A DNA stretch of 64,000 nucleotides from Dugong dugon (Eukaryota > Chordata > Mammalia > Sirenia > Dugongidae): positions 61,228,734 through 61,292,733 of the forward strand of contig CM057462.1 in the NCBI GenBank assembly GCA_030035585.1. Reading direction: 5' to 3'. Below the pieces are notes generated by a model that was not told the DNA's origin, did no database searches, and saw nothing but the letters and a program-made list of their open reading frames with translations. Shown piece after piece: positions 54,950 through 64,000 of the stretch. A program made the translations under genes and the position numbers. Within the stretch, counting starts at the first letter, position 1. Each line of letters opens with the position of its first letter.

Positions 54950-55654
54950 GTCACTGACTGTATTAGTTTCCTGTGACTGCCATAACCAATTACCACAAAC
55001 TTGGTGACTTAAAGCAACAATTTATTCTCTCACAGTTCTGGAGGCCAGAAATCCAAAAGCAAGGTGTCAGGAGGGTTGGTTCTCTCTGGGTGCTCTGAGG
55101 GAGAATCTGTTTTGTGCTTCTCTCCTAATTCTGGTGCCTGTGGCATTCCTTGGCATTTCTTGTCTTGTTGTTGTTAGGTGCTGTCAAGTCAGTTTCTACT
55201 CATAGCCACCCCATGCACGATAGAACAAAAACCTGCCCAGTCCTCTACCATCCTCACAATCATTGCTATGTTTGAGCCCATTGTTGCAGCCACTGTGTCA
55301 ATCTATCTAATTGAGGGTCTTACCCTTTTTCACTGACCCCCTATTTACTAGCACGATGTCCTTCTCCAGGGACTGATCCCTTCTGATGACACGTCCAAAG
55401 TATGTGAGACAGAGTTCTCACCATCCTCGCTTCTAAGGTGCACTCTGGCTATACTTCTCCCAAGACAGATTTGTTCATTCTTCTGTCAGTTCATGGTATA
55501 CTCAGTATTCTCCCTCAACACCGTGATTCAAATGCATCAATTCTTCTTTGGTCTTCCTTATTCATTGTCCAGGTTTCACATACTTATGAGATGATTGAAA
55601 ATACCATGGCTTGGGTCAGGTGCCCCTTAGTCCTCAGATTGACATCTTTGCTTT

Positions 55655-56071
55655 CTAACACTTGAAAGAGGTCTTTTGCAGCAGATTTGCCCAATGCAAT
55701 ACATCGATTTCTTGACTGCTGCTTCCACGGGTATTGATTGTGGATCCAAGTAAAATGAAATCCTTAACAACATCAGTCTTTTCTCTGTTTATCATGATGT
55801 TGCTTATTGACCCAGTTTTGAGGATTTTTGTTCTCTTTATGTTGAGGTGTAATCCATACTGAAGGCTGTGGTCTTTGATCTTCATCAGTAAGTGCTTCAA
55901 CTCCTTTTTACTTTCAGCAAGCAAGGTTGTATCATCTGAATAACGAAGGTTGTTAATGAGTCTTCCTCCAATCCTAACACTGCATTCTTCTTCATATAGT
56001 CCAGTTTCTTGGATTATTTGCTTAGCATACAGATTGAGTAAGTATAGTGAAAGGATACAACCCTGACACAC
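55655..56071 (-). pseudogene. RTE ORF2 reverse-transcriptase fragment with YSDD box
   Basis: 138 residues: QGCILSLYLLNLYAKQII at the start (family form QGC.LSP.LFNLYAE), IGGRLINNLRYSDDTTLLAES with the catalytic box YSDD at residues 44-47 (usual form YADD), and a LLMKIKDHSLQYGLHLNIKRTKI block, typical of RTE/BovB-type reverse transcriptases. It continues the frame family of the 56436-56657 fragment, with a break between them. Confidence 0.93.
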
Positions 56072-56435
56072 ACCTTTCCTGATTTTAAACCATGCAGTAT
56101 CTCCTTGTTTTGTTCAAACAACTGCCTCTTGGTCTATGTACGAGTTCCGCATACGCACAATGAAGTGTTTTAGAATTCCTGTTCTTCACAATGTTATCCA
56201 TAATTTGTTATAATCCATGCAGTTGAATGCCTTTGCTTAGTCAATAAAACACAGGTAAACATCTTTCCGATATTCTCTGCTTTCAGCCAAGATTCATTAA
56301 CATCAGCAGCGACATCCCTTGTTCCGTGTCCTCTTCTGAATCCAGCTTTAATATCTGTCAGTCAGTGTATGGCTGCAACCGTTTTTGAAACATCTCCAGC
56401 AAAATTTTACTTGCATGTGATATTAATGATATTGT

Positions 56436-56657
56436 TCAATAATTTCTGCATTCCATTGGATCACTTTTCTTTGGAATGGGCATGAAGGTGGATATTGGCC
56501 AGGTAGCCGTCTTCCAGATTTCTTGGCATAGACGAGTGAGCGCTTTCAGTGTTTCGTCCATTTGTTGAAGAATCTCTGTTGGTATTCTGTCAATTCCTGG
56601 AGTCTTGTCTTTTGCCAATGCCTTCAGTGCAGCTTGGACTTCTTCCTTCAGTACCAT
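56436..56657 (-). pseudogene. RTE ORF2 reverse-transcriptase N-terminal fragment
   Basis: 73 residues with EVQAALKALAKDKTPGIDRI and TEILQQMDETLKALTRLCQE, then 'W...FMPIPKKSDPMECRNY'. The K.PG.D.IP.E and the IPKK..P..C.NYR-like motifs are the fingers motifs of non-LTR reverse transcriptases. Lies upstream, in reading direction, of the 55655-56071 fragment. Confidence 0.93.
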
Positions 56658-56702
56658 TGGTTCTTGATCATATGCTACCTCCTGAAATGGTTAAATGTTG
56701 AT

Positions 56703-56897
56703 CTATTCTTTTTGGTACAGTGACTGTGTGTATTCCTTCCATCTTCTTTTGATGTTTCCTGCATCATTCAATTTTTTGCCCATAGGACCCTTCAATATTG
56801 CAACTGGAGGCTTAAATCTTTTCTTCAGTTCTTTCAGCTTGAGAAATGGCAAGCATGTTCTTCCCTTTTGGTTTTCTAACTCCAGGTCTTCGTACAT
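56703..56897 (-). pseudogene. RTE ORF2 linker fragment before the RT domain
   Basis: 65 residues, ending in IKRRWKEYTQSLYQKE. An RRW.EYF..LY-type sequence is usual just before the reverse transcriptase in RTE proteins. It is separated from the next fragment by a frame break. Confidence 0.8.
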
Positions 56898-57317
56898 TTC
56901 ATTAAGATACTTTATTTATCTTCTTGAGCTGCCCTTTGAACTCTTCTGTTCAGCTCCCTTCATCATTTCTCCTGTTTGCTTTAGCTACTCTGCGTTCAAG
57001 AGCAAGTTTCAGAGTTTCTTCTGACATCGATTTTGGTCTTTCTTTCTTGTCTTTTTAATGATCTTTTGCTTTCTTCATGTATGATGTCCTTGATTCATAA
57101 CACAACTATTCTGGTCTTTGGTCACTGGTGTTCAGTATGTCAAATCTGTTCTTGAGATGGTCTCTTGTCTTGGGGCTGCATGACTCCAATCTCTGCCTCT
57201 GTGTTCACACAGCCTTTTTTTCTTGTTGTCTCTCAGTCTTCTCCTTTTCTGTCTATATATAAGGGTACTTGTCATTGGATTTAGGGCTCACACTAATCCA
57301 GCATGATCTCATCTTGA

Positions 57318-57413
57318 GATCTTTGTTTCTGGTTGCTGTTGAGTTGGTTCTGACTTAAGGTGAACCCATGTGTGTCAGAGTAGAACTGTGCTCCATAGGG
57401 TTATATCATAGTT
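57318..57413 (-). mobile_element. Partial SINE tail inside MLT1
   Basis: 'ggttgctgttgagttggttctgac', 'gtgtgtcagagtagaactgtgctccatagggtt': only the tail half of an Asn-class SINE. Confidence 0.88.
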
Positions 57414-57502
57414 ATACCTACAAGGACACTTATTCCAAATAAGGTCACATTCTGAGGTTCTGGGCGGATGTAGTTTTTGAGGTTCACAATTCAACCCACT
57501 AT

Positions 57503-57821
57503 ACTGAATAACATGGCCCATTGGGAATTCTACAAGTCCTACGCTGGCATTTCCAGCTGGGGCATGGTAATTGCAGCAATAGCGATTCTCAGACTGCTGC
57601 CAAGTTACTTTGTTGTTGGTGGCATCTTTTTTCTCTATCCTGCAGATATAATCAGGGCACCTTTTCCGGCTATATCCAGCCGTGCCCACAAGTGCCAAAC
57701 AACCTGACCCAAGCGTAGGGTTACTTAGGGGCCTGCTCCATGGCAGCCATCAGAGGTCCCTTTTCCCCACCACCTGTCTTTGTGCATCTAGTTCATATAG
57801 GACAGCATGGGGTTTTGTATT
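57503..57821. other. Unique sequence
   Basis: No gene or repeat recognised. Confidence 0.45.
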
Positions 57822-58029
57822 AAAAAACCAATTGCCATGGAGTCGGTTCTGACTCATGGCGATCCAATGTGTGTCAGAGTAGAACTAAGCTTCATAGGGT
57901 TTTCAGTGGCTGATTTTTCAGAAGTAGATCGCCAAGTCTTTCTTCTGACACGCCTCTGGATGGACTCGAACCTCCAACCATTCAGTTAGCAGTCGAACAA
58001 GTTAACCATTTGCACCACCCAGGGATGCT
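57822..58029 (-). mobile_element. tRNA-Asn-class SINE, full length
   Basis: Minus copy: 'attgccatggagtcggttctgac', 'gatttttcagaagtagatcgccaag', 'ggactcgaacctccaaccattcagttagcag', 'gttaaccatttgcaccaccca'. The tRNA-Asn head is among the best preserved here. Confidence 0.96.
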
Positions 58030-58523
58030 CTCTGCAATCCATATACCTGGAGACTGTAGACTTCCCTGATGACTAGGTCACTTCAAAACAGCAAACAGGG
58101 TTGCTGGGTGAGATGTGATCACAATCTCTCTGAGTCCTCACAGTCTAGCTCTTTGATAATCTGCCCTGAAGTCAGCTTTGCAGGATTAACTTCTCTCTCT
58201 TCTGGGCTCCCGCGGTGCTCTGCAGGTACATCTATTACTGCTTGTTTTGTTCTCTGCCCTTCTCCCACCAACTACAGAATCTCAACCTTCCCTGAACTGC
58301 AGAGATGAGATGACAACTGGCTCACCTCAGTCGGCGATTCTTAACCGAGTTCTGGTATGGAGATACTGGGATGGATCCTTCCCTACTCCCAGATAGATAG
58401 CAGGGGTCGCTATTTTGCTGGACTGGCTGGTTATCTCAAAACTTCTAAAACTGGTCCCTCATTCTATTGGGTTCTGTAGGGTTTCCCCACTGGGCCTGGC
58501 CCTGCACTGGTTATATCCTTTAT
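58030..58523. other. Unique sequence
   Basis: No gene or repeat recognised. Confidence 0.45.
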
Positions 58524-58735
58524 TCTGGGTGGTTCAAATGGTTAACGTGTTCAGCTGCTAACTGAAAGGCTGGCGGTTCGAGTCCACTCAGAGGAGCCTG
58601 GGAAGAAAGGTCTGGCAATCTACTTCCAAAAAAAAAATCAGTCATTGAAAACCCTGTGGAACACAGTTCTGTTCTGACACGCATGGGGTCGCCCAGAGCT
58701 GGAGTTGACTTGATAGCATCTGGCTCTCTGGTTGA
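58524..58735 (+). mobile_element. tRNA-Asn-class SINE, full length
   Basis: Plus copy: 'ctgggtggttcaaatggttaacg', 'cagctgctaactgaaaggctggcggttcgagtcc' (B box GGTTCGAGTCC intact), 'gaagaaaggtctggcaatctac', 'ggggtcgcccagagctggagttgac'. Confidence 0.96.
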
Positions 58736-59567
58736 CTGACGGCTGCCAGGGGCCATTGGCCCTGCCCCTATGTTGCTGCAGCACACCTTTCTCTCCCTTC
58801 TTCCAAAGCCCCCAGTCCTCGCTGGGTCTGTGCTAGGTGGCAAACGTGCCCTTACTGGTGAGAGGCCTGGCAATGCTGATGGAGCTGAGGACCATAAGCC
58901 TCTGGTTTCTACAATCCTTGTCCCTCTGGGAGAGCTGCAGTGGCGCTTGCTACCTCAGATGTGGACGCCACAGCCAGTTTCAGGCTTGATTCCTCCTGCT
59001 GTTGACAGTGGCTGCACTGGAGCCGGCACACGCTCAGTCCTCTGGGACTGAATTCCTCGGGCCTGGGAACAGGAGCTCATTTCCAACGGAGCCTGCTATC
59101 TGCACTCCCATCTCCCCTCCCTCCAGCATGCTTATTCTGTCCTGTCTGCCCACTTGTAGCTCGGGCTGGATAGGGAGCTGCGGGCTGGGCAGATGCGGAG
59201 TGGCTTCTTGGCTTTCTGTCTGCATGGAGGACAGACATGCCAGCCCCAACCATGGCTGATCTCCCCTGGCCTAGTCGGTGCCACACTGTGTCATCATCTC
59301 CACCTCCAGGCCCCTTGCTGTCTGCAGTAGCCAGGGCTCTGGGCTGACAGTCTTTCCCGGTGAACTAACCTGCGGCCCTCCTAGAGTTCCTGCTGAGGGG
59401 CGGGGCCATCTCAGTTCTCTATTTTTTCAATCTGCTTTTCAGGTGGTGACAAAATTTGAAAATGGATAATGGTATGGTGATGGTTGAACAACATGATGAA
59501 CGTGATTAATGTCATTGAATTATACATGTAAAAATGTTGAAACGGCAAATGTTTTGTTACATATTTA

Positions 59568-59568
<1 letters not shown>
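58736..59568. other. Unique, GC-rich sequence
   Basis: No gene recognised. Open frames at 58770-59051 (+) and 59002-59259 (+) have no known domain. Confidence 0.45.

Positions 59569-59607
<39 letters not shown>
59569..59607. repeat. (CA)n microsatellite
   Basis: About 19 CA dinucleotides, uninterrupted. Confidence 0.97.
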
Positions 59608-59608
<1 letters not shown>

Positions 59609-59631
59609 TAGAAAATCTGTCTTTCAAGAGG

Positions 59632-59832
59632 CAGTAAAGAGCAATGTTCAGACCACAGGCTCTAGCCAAAATTTCCGAGTTCAAATCCTGGCTCCGACCC
59701 TCCCTAGCTGTTTAAATTAGACAAATTAACCTCTCTGTGCCTCAGTTTCCTCCTCTGTGTAGCTGAAAGAATACAGCGCTGACTTCATGGGACAGTGCCT
59801 CGGCAGGTAAGTTCTCAGTAAATGTTAGTTGT
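59632..59832 (+). mobile_element. MIR SINE
   Basis: 'cagaccacaggctctagcc', 'gagttcaaatcctggctccgaccc', 'aattaacctctctgtgcctcagtttcctcctctgt', 'gttctcagtaaatgttag'. Confidence 0.9.
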
Positions 59833-59952
59833 TATAACTGAAATCTAGGAATATTCCAGAACCGTCTTCTTCTCTTTCTCACGCAGCTATTTTTTAAAAA
59901 AATTTAAATTTTTATTTTTTTAAAAAAAATACGGCAGTAATATATTTAGAGA

Positions 59953-60249
59953 GGGCAGTGGTGGCTCAGTGGTAGAGTTCACACGTTCTATGCCGGAGAT
60001 CTGGGTTCAAATCCTGGCTAATGCACCGTAAATACAGCTACCACCCATCTGTCAGTGGAGACTTGTATATTGCTGTGATGCTGAACAAGTTTCAGCAGAG
60101 CTTTCAGACTAAGAGACTTGGAAGAAAGCCCTGGTGATCTACTTTAGAAAATCAGCCAATGAAAACTCCATGGATCACAATGGTCTAATCCCACTGTGAT
60201 TGGGGTCACCATAAGTTGGGGGCAACTCAACGGCAGCTGACAACAACAC
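59953..60249 (+). mobile_element. tRNA-Gly-class SINE with RTE-like tail
   Basis: Head 'cagtggtggctcagtggtagag' and 'ctgggttcaaatcctggcta' copy the A and B boxes of tRNA-Gly. The body follows ('ccacccatctgtcagtggagac', 'gctgtgatgctgaac'), then the shared tail ('aaagccctggtgatctac', 'ggggtcaccataagttgg', 'cggcagctgacaacaac'). Confidence 0.95.
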
Positions 60250-61002
60250 TATATATATAACAAAACATCTGCCCCTTTAACCGTTTTTGCATGTGACGTT
60301 AATTACATTAATTACATTCACCATGTTGTGCAACCATCACCATGGTTGGTTTCCACATGTTTTTCATCATCCTTAACAGAAACTCAGTCCCTCTTAAGCA
60401 GTAACACGTCGTTCCCACCCCCGCCCCGCCCCGTAACCAGTAATAAACTTTGGTCTCTATGCAGTTCCCTGTTCTAGATATTTCATATAAGTGGGATCAT
60501 ATGAAACATGTCCTTTTGTGCCTGACTTATTTCACTTAACATAATGTTTTCAAGGTTCATCCATGTAGTAGCATATATCAGAATGTTGTTTTCCTTTATG
60601 GATGAATACCATTCCATTGTGTGTATACACCACATTTTGTTTATCCATTCCTCTGTTGATGGACACTTAGGTTGTTTCTACCTTTAGGCTATTGTGAACA
60701 TTGCTGCAATGAATACTGGTGTACGAGTATCTGTTTGAGTCCCTACTTTGAAGTCTTTTGGGTATACACCTAGGAGTGGAATTGCTGGGTCGTGTGGTAA
60801 CTCCCTGTTTAACTTTTTGAGGGACTATCAGACCATTTTCCATAGCGGCTGCACCATTTTGTAAAAAATATATACCACAATTTTTTTTTTTTTTATTGTG
60901 GCGGCTGCACCGTTTTACGTTCCCACCAGCAATGGATGAGGGTTATAATTTCTCCACATCCTCACTGATACTTGTTTTCTGTTTTTCTGAATATAATCAT
61001 CT

Positions 61003-61305
61003 TGTTAGCTGCTGTTGAGTCAGCCCCCAACTCATGGCGACCCCATGCACATGGGATTGGACCTTATGGATCCATAGGGTTTTCACTAGCTGATTTTTCA
61101 GAAGTAGATCACCAGGCCTTTCTTCCTAGTCTGTATTAATCTGGAAGCTCCGCTGGAACTTGTTCAGCATCATAGCAACACACAAGCCTCCACTGGCAGA
61201 TGGATGGTGGCTGTGCTTGAGGTGTATTAGCAAGGAATCAAACCTGGGTCTCCTGCATGGAGAGTGAGAATTCTACCACTGAACGGCTACTGAACCACTG
61301 AACCA
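61003..61305 (-). mobile_element. tRNA-Gly-class SINE
   Basis: Minus copy ending with the tRNA head: reverse complement of 'gtctcctgcatggagagtgagaattctaccactgaac' reads GTTCAGTGGTAGAATTCTCA, nearly identical to tRNA-Gly. Middle part shares 'agcatcatagcaacacacaagc' with the copies at 4428 and 30771. Confidence 0.93.
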
Positions 61306-61387
61306 CTCTTGCACCTCTGTAGCCATCCTCCTGGGGGTGAGATGGTATCACACTGTGGTTTTGATTTGCATTTCCCTAATGACTAAC

Positions 61388-61592
61388 GTGAGTCCCTAGG
61401 CAGTGTAAACAGTTGACGTGCTTGGCTGCTAACAGAAACACTGGAGATTTGAGTCCACCCAGAGGTGCCTCAGAAGAAAGTCCTGGCAGTCTACTTCTGA
61501 AAAAAATCAGCTATTGAAATCCTTATGGAGCACAATTCTACTCTGACACACATGGGGTCACCATGAGTTGGAGTTGACTTGACTGTAAGTGG
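61388..61592 (+). mobile_element. tRNA-Asn-class SINE with 10-base duplication
   Basis: Plus copy flanked by TAATGACTAA at 61378-61387 and 61593-61602. 'gcttggctgctaacagaaacactgg' head, 'gaagaaagtcctggcagtctac' body, 'catgagttggagttgacttgac' end. Confidence 0.95.
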
Positions 61593-61692
61593 TAATGACT
61601 AATGACGTTGAGCATCTTTTCGTGTACTTATTGGCCATTTGTCTATCTTCTTTGCTGAAATGTCTATTCAAGTCCCTCAAACAGCTATTTAT

Positions 61693-62815
61693 TTATTTGC
61701 GGTTCTAATATATATATTTTTAATTGTTGTGCTTTAAGTGAAAGTTTACTATTCAAGTTAGTCTCTCATGCAAAAATTTATACATACATTGTTTTGTAAG
61801 CCTAGTTGCTCTCCCTATACTGTGACAGCACACTCCTCGTTTCCACCCCGGATTTCCCATGTCCATTCAACCCACTCCTGACCCTCTCTGTCTTCTCATC
61901 TCGTCTCCAGACAGGAGCTGCCCATTTAGTCTCATGTATCTACTTGAGCTAAGAAGCACACTCTTCACGAGTATCATTTTACGTCCCATAGTCCAGTCTA
62001 ATCTCTGAAGAGTTGGCCTTGGGAGTGGTTTTAGTTTTGGGCTAACAGAGAGTCCGGGGCCATGTCTTCCCGGGTCCCTCCAGTCTCAGTCAAACCATTA
62101 AGTCTGGTCTTTTTACTAGAATTTGAGTTCTGCACTCCACTTTTCTCCTGCTCCATCAGGGACTGTCTGTTCAGGGAGGTCATTGGTGGTAGCTGCGCAC
62201 CATCTAGTTCTTCTTGTCTCAGGCTGATGAAGTATCTGATTTATTCAGCTAATATTTTCCTTGTGTCTTTGGTGTTATTCATTCTCCTTTGCTCCAGGTG
62301 TGTTGGGACCAACTGATCCTTCTTAGATGGCCATTCACTAGCTTTTAAGACCCCAGATGCCACTCACCGAAGCGGGATGCAGAACATTTTCTTAATAAAC
62401 TTTGTTATGCCAATTGACCTAGATGTCCCCTGAAACCATAGTCCCCAGACCCCTGCTACTGTGTCCCTCGAAGCTTTTGGTTGTATTCAGGAAACTTCTT
62501 AGCTTAGGTTTAGTCCAGTTGTGCTGACTTCCCCTGTAGTGTGTGCTGTCCTTCCCTTTACCTAAGATAATTCTTGTCTACTATCTAGTTGGTGAATACC
62601 CCTCTCCCTCCCTCCCCACCCTTGTAACCATCAAAGAATGTTTTATTGTGTGTTTAAACCTTTTCTTGAGTTCTTATATTAGCAGTCTTATACAATATTT
62701 GTCCTTTTGCGACTGACTAAATTCACTCAGCGTAATGCCTTCCAGATTCCTCCACGTTATGTTTCACGGATTCACTGTTGTTCTTTATTGTTGCGTAGTA
62801 GCCCACTGTGTGATA
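61693..62815 (-). mobile_element. LINE L1 3' end with exact 14-base duplication
   Basis: 1.1-kb 5'-truncated L1 of the main family flanked by AAACAGCTATTTAT at 61679-61692 and 62816-62829. It starts with an A/T-rich tail and 3' UTR ('aagtgaaagtttactattcaagttagtctctcatgc') and ends in ORF2 C-terminal sequence ('tgttctttattgttgcgtagtag'). Confidence 0.96.
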
Positions 62816-62829
62816 AAACAGCTATTTAT

Positions 62830-63064
62830 GAACAGTGATTGTGTACCTTCTCTCTGATGTGAGCTGGGGATCCTGGGAAGAAGGCAACTAGGTCCCTTTC
62901 CTTGCGGACTCAGACACAGAATAGGCAGTGTGCTGCAGTGGAGTAAGTGATGTGCCTGGGCAGGTGGAGCCCAGGGGCAGGCTTCTAAGGGCCGCTGATG
63001 TTAAAATCTGAAGGTGAGGTCTGCTTGCATAGCTTACAGAAAGCTCCACAGGGTGATTAGATTC
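62830..63064. other. Unique sequence
   Basis: Nothing recognised between two L1 insertions. Confidence 0.5.
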
Positions 63065-63076
63065 AGAGCCTGACTT

Positions 63077-63476
63077 ATTTTATTTTATTGTACTTTAGAT
63101 GAGGGTTTACAGAACAAACTAGCTTCTCATTAAACAGTTAGTACATATATTGTTTTATGACATTGGGTAACAACCCCATGATATGTCAGTACTCTCCCTT
63201 CTCGACCTTGGGTTCCCTACTACCAGCTTTCCTGTCCCCTCCTGCCTTCTTGTCCTTGTCCCTGGGCTAGTGTGCCCCTTTAGTCTCATTTTGTTCTATG
63301 GGTCTGTCTAATCTTTGGCTAAAAGGTGAACCTCTGGAGTGACTTCATTACTGAGCTGAAAGGGTGTCCGAGGGCCATACTCTTAGGGTTTCTCCACTCT
63401 CTGTTAGGCCAGTAAGTCTGGTCTTTTGTGAGTTAGGATTTTGTTCTACGTTTTTTTCCAGCTCTGTCCGGGACCT
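63077..63476 (-). mobile_element. LINE L1 3' UTR, 400 bases, exact 12-base duplication
   Basis: Flanked by AGAGCCTGACTT at 63065-63076 and 63477-63488. Starts with a TTTTA-rich tail then 'gatgagggtttacagaacaaactagcttctcat', the same 3' UTR variant as the L1 at 21708. Confidence 0.96.
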
Positions 63477-63512
63477 AGAGCCTGACTTTTATCCTTCACT
63501 AAATGGTTGGTG

Positions 63513-63812
63513 GACAGTGGTGGTTCAGTGGTAGTAGAATTCTCACCTTCCATGCAGGAGACATGGGTTAGATTCCTGGCCAATGTACCTCAAGCACAGC
63601 CATCACCTGTCTGTCAGTGGTGGTTTGTGTGTTGCTATGATGCTGAAGAGGTTTCAGCAGAGCTTCCAGACTAAGGAAGACTAGGAAGAAAGGGCTGGCA
63701 ATCTACTTCCAAAAATCAGCCATTGAAAGCCCTGTGAATCACAACAGTCTGTTGTGTAGAGGGTCACCGTGAGTCAGGGACCAATTTGACAGCTACTAGC
63801 AACAGCAACAAC
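63513..63812 (+). mobile_element. tRNA-Gly-class SINE, best-preserved head
   Basis: Plus copy: 'acagtggtggttcagtggtag', 'aattctcaccttccatgcaggagac', 'gattcctggccaatg' follow tRNA-Gly closely with a 3-base duplication in the D loop. Body 'catcacctgtctgtcagtggtgg', tail ending 'gacagctactagcaacagcaacaac'. Confidence 0.96.
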
Positions 63813-64000
63813 ATCTGTGGTTGACATCACTAGTATTCACATGTATCGGGTTTGTCTCCCTTTCCTGGGCACTTGGAAGACTATACTTCCAGCCGTCTTG
63901 CAGTTAGGGTCATGTGACTAGTTCTAGCCGATGAAATAGGAGTGGAGGTGATGTGTGTTACTTAACCAAGGCATTTAAGAGCTTGGGCACTTATTACTTC
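63813..64000. other. Unique sequence to the window end
   Basis: Nothing recognised. Confidence 0.45.

Larger units (their letters stand above)
55168..57162 (-). mobile_element. RTE LINE, 2 kb, 5'-truncated, in an MLT1 LTR
   Basis: Longest RTE copy here. It is flanked by the 10-base duplication TCTTGTCTTG (55158-55167 and 57163-57172). Starts with the inverted tail (ttgttgttaggtgctg), then the 3' region and ORF2 with reverse-transcriptase motifs. Removing it restores the MLT1 sequence. Several stops and frameshifts make it inactive. Confidence 0.95.
54959..57502 (-). mobile_element. MaLR (MLT1-type) LTR split by RTE
   Basis: Minus-strand LTR starting TGTATTAGTTTCCTGTGACTGCC and resuming after the RTE at 57173 ('ggggctgcatgactccaatctctgcc') to about 57502 ('ggttcacaattcaacccactata'). 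Flanks CTGAC and CTGAA agree at 4 of 5 bases. A partial SINE also lies inside (57318-57413). Confidence 0.88.
59880..61690 (-). mobile_element. Older L1 3' end, minus strand, with three SINE insertions
   Basis: T/A-rich start (59885-59938) then L1 3' UTR and ORF2 C-terminal wording ('gttcatccatgtagtagcatatatcag', 'ggttgtttctacctttaggctattgtgaac', 'gggtatacacctaggagtgg', 'catttccctaatgac'). SINEs at 59953, 61003 and 61388 interrupt it, in plus, minus and plus orientation. Confidence 0.85.

Noticed and set aside
58524..58600. Possible tRNA-Asn gene
   Set aside because: The tRNA-like head has mismatches in the stems and is joined to a SINE body and RTE tail. It is a SINE promoter region, not a tRNA gene. 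The same applies to the tRNA-Gly-like heads at 59953, 61003 and 63513.

Overview
The window is repeat-rich mammalian nuclear DNA. It is most likely from an afrotherian and probably a proboscidean (elephant-type) genome. The basis is two SINE classes, one with a tRNA-Asn-like head and one with a tRNA-Gly-like head, that share a 3' tail related to the RTE LINE copies also present here. RTE plus tRNA/RTE SINEs, together with a distinctive MaLR-like LTR (five copies) and L1 3' ends of one family, is the combination I associate with Afrotheria. The species is inferred from repeat content, not proven.

I found no convincing host protein-coding exon and no functional RNA gene. Recognisable coding sequence is all of mobile-element origin: L1 ORF2 reverse transcriptase, RTE reverse transcriptase, a Tigger/pogo transposase N-terminus and an L1 ORF1-like coiled coil. 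One processed retrocopy of an unidentified cellular mRNA lies at 11140-12734. Long open frames over GA, CATC and TG repeats are compositional artefacts.

Layout. 1-11 kb: GA-rich tract, unique sequence, L2 and MIR fossils, several SINEs, an LTR at 7359-7843 and a CATC-type minisatellite at 9.7-10.1 kb. 11-15.6 kb: the retrocopy with its 16-base target duplication, split by a solo LTR and abutted by a second LTR, then an inverted RTE pair. 15.6-28.1 kb: a stack of minus-strand L1 elements of different ages, interrupted by LTRs, an ERV 3' transcript end that was itself retroposed, and RTE/SINE fragments. 28-45 kb: L2, SINEs, an ERVL/MaLR-type LTR, nested Tigger transposons, two more MaLR-like LTRs, and longer GC-rich unique stretches. 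45-54 kb: unique sequence with minisatellites, MIRs and candidate conserved regulatory blocks. 54-57.5 kb: two MaLR LTRs, one carrying a 2-kb RTE insertion. 57.5-64 kb: SINEs, MIR and more minus-strand L1.

The most rewarding signals are insertion histories readable from exact target-site duplications, and several non-repetitive blocks with clustered transcription-factor-like motifs (E-box/GATA, C/EBP, homeodomain, HOX/PBX-like). Every L1 of the main family lies on the minus strand, as do most LTRs. That would fit the window lying in an intron of a plus-strand gene, but this is inference. I did not find a new protein-based system.
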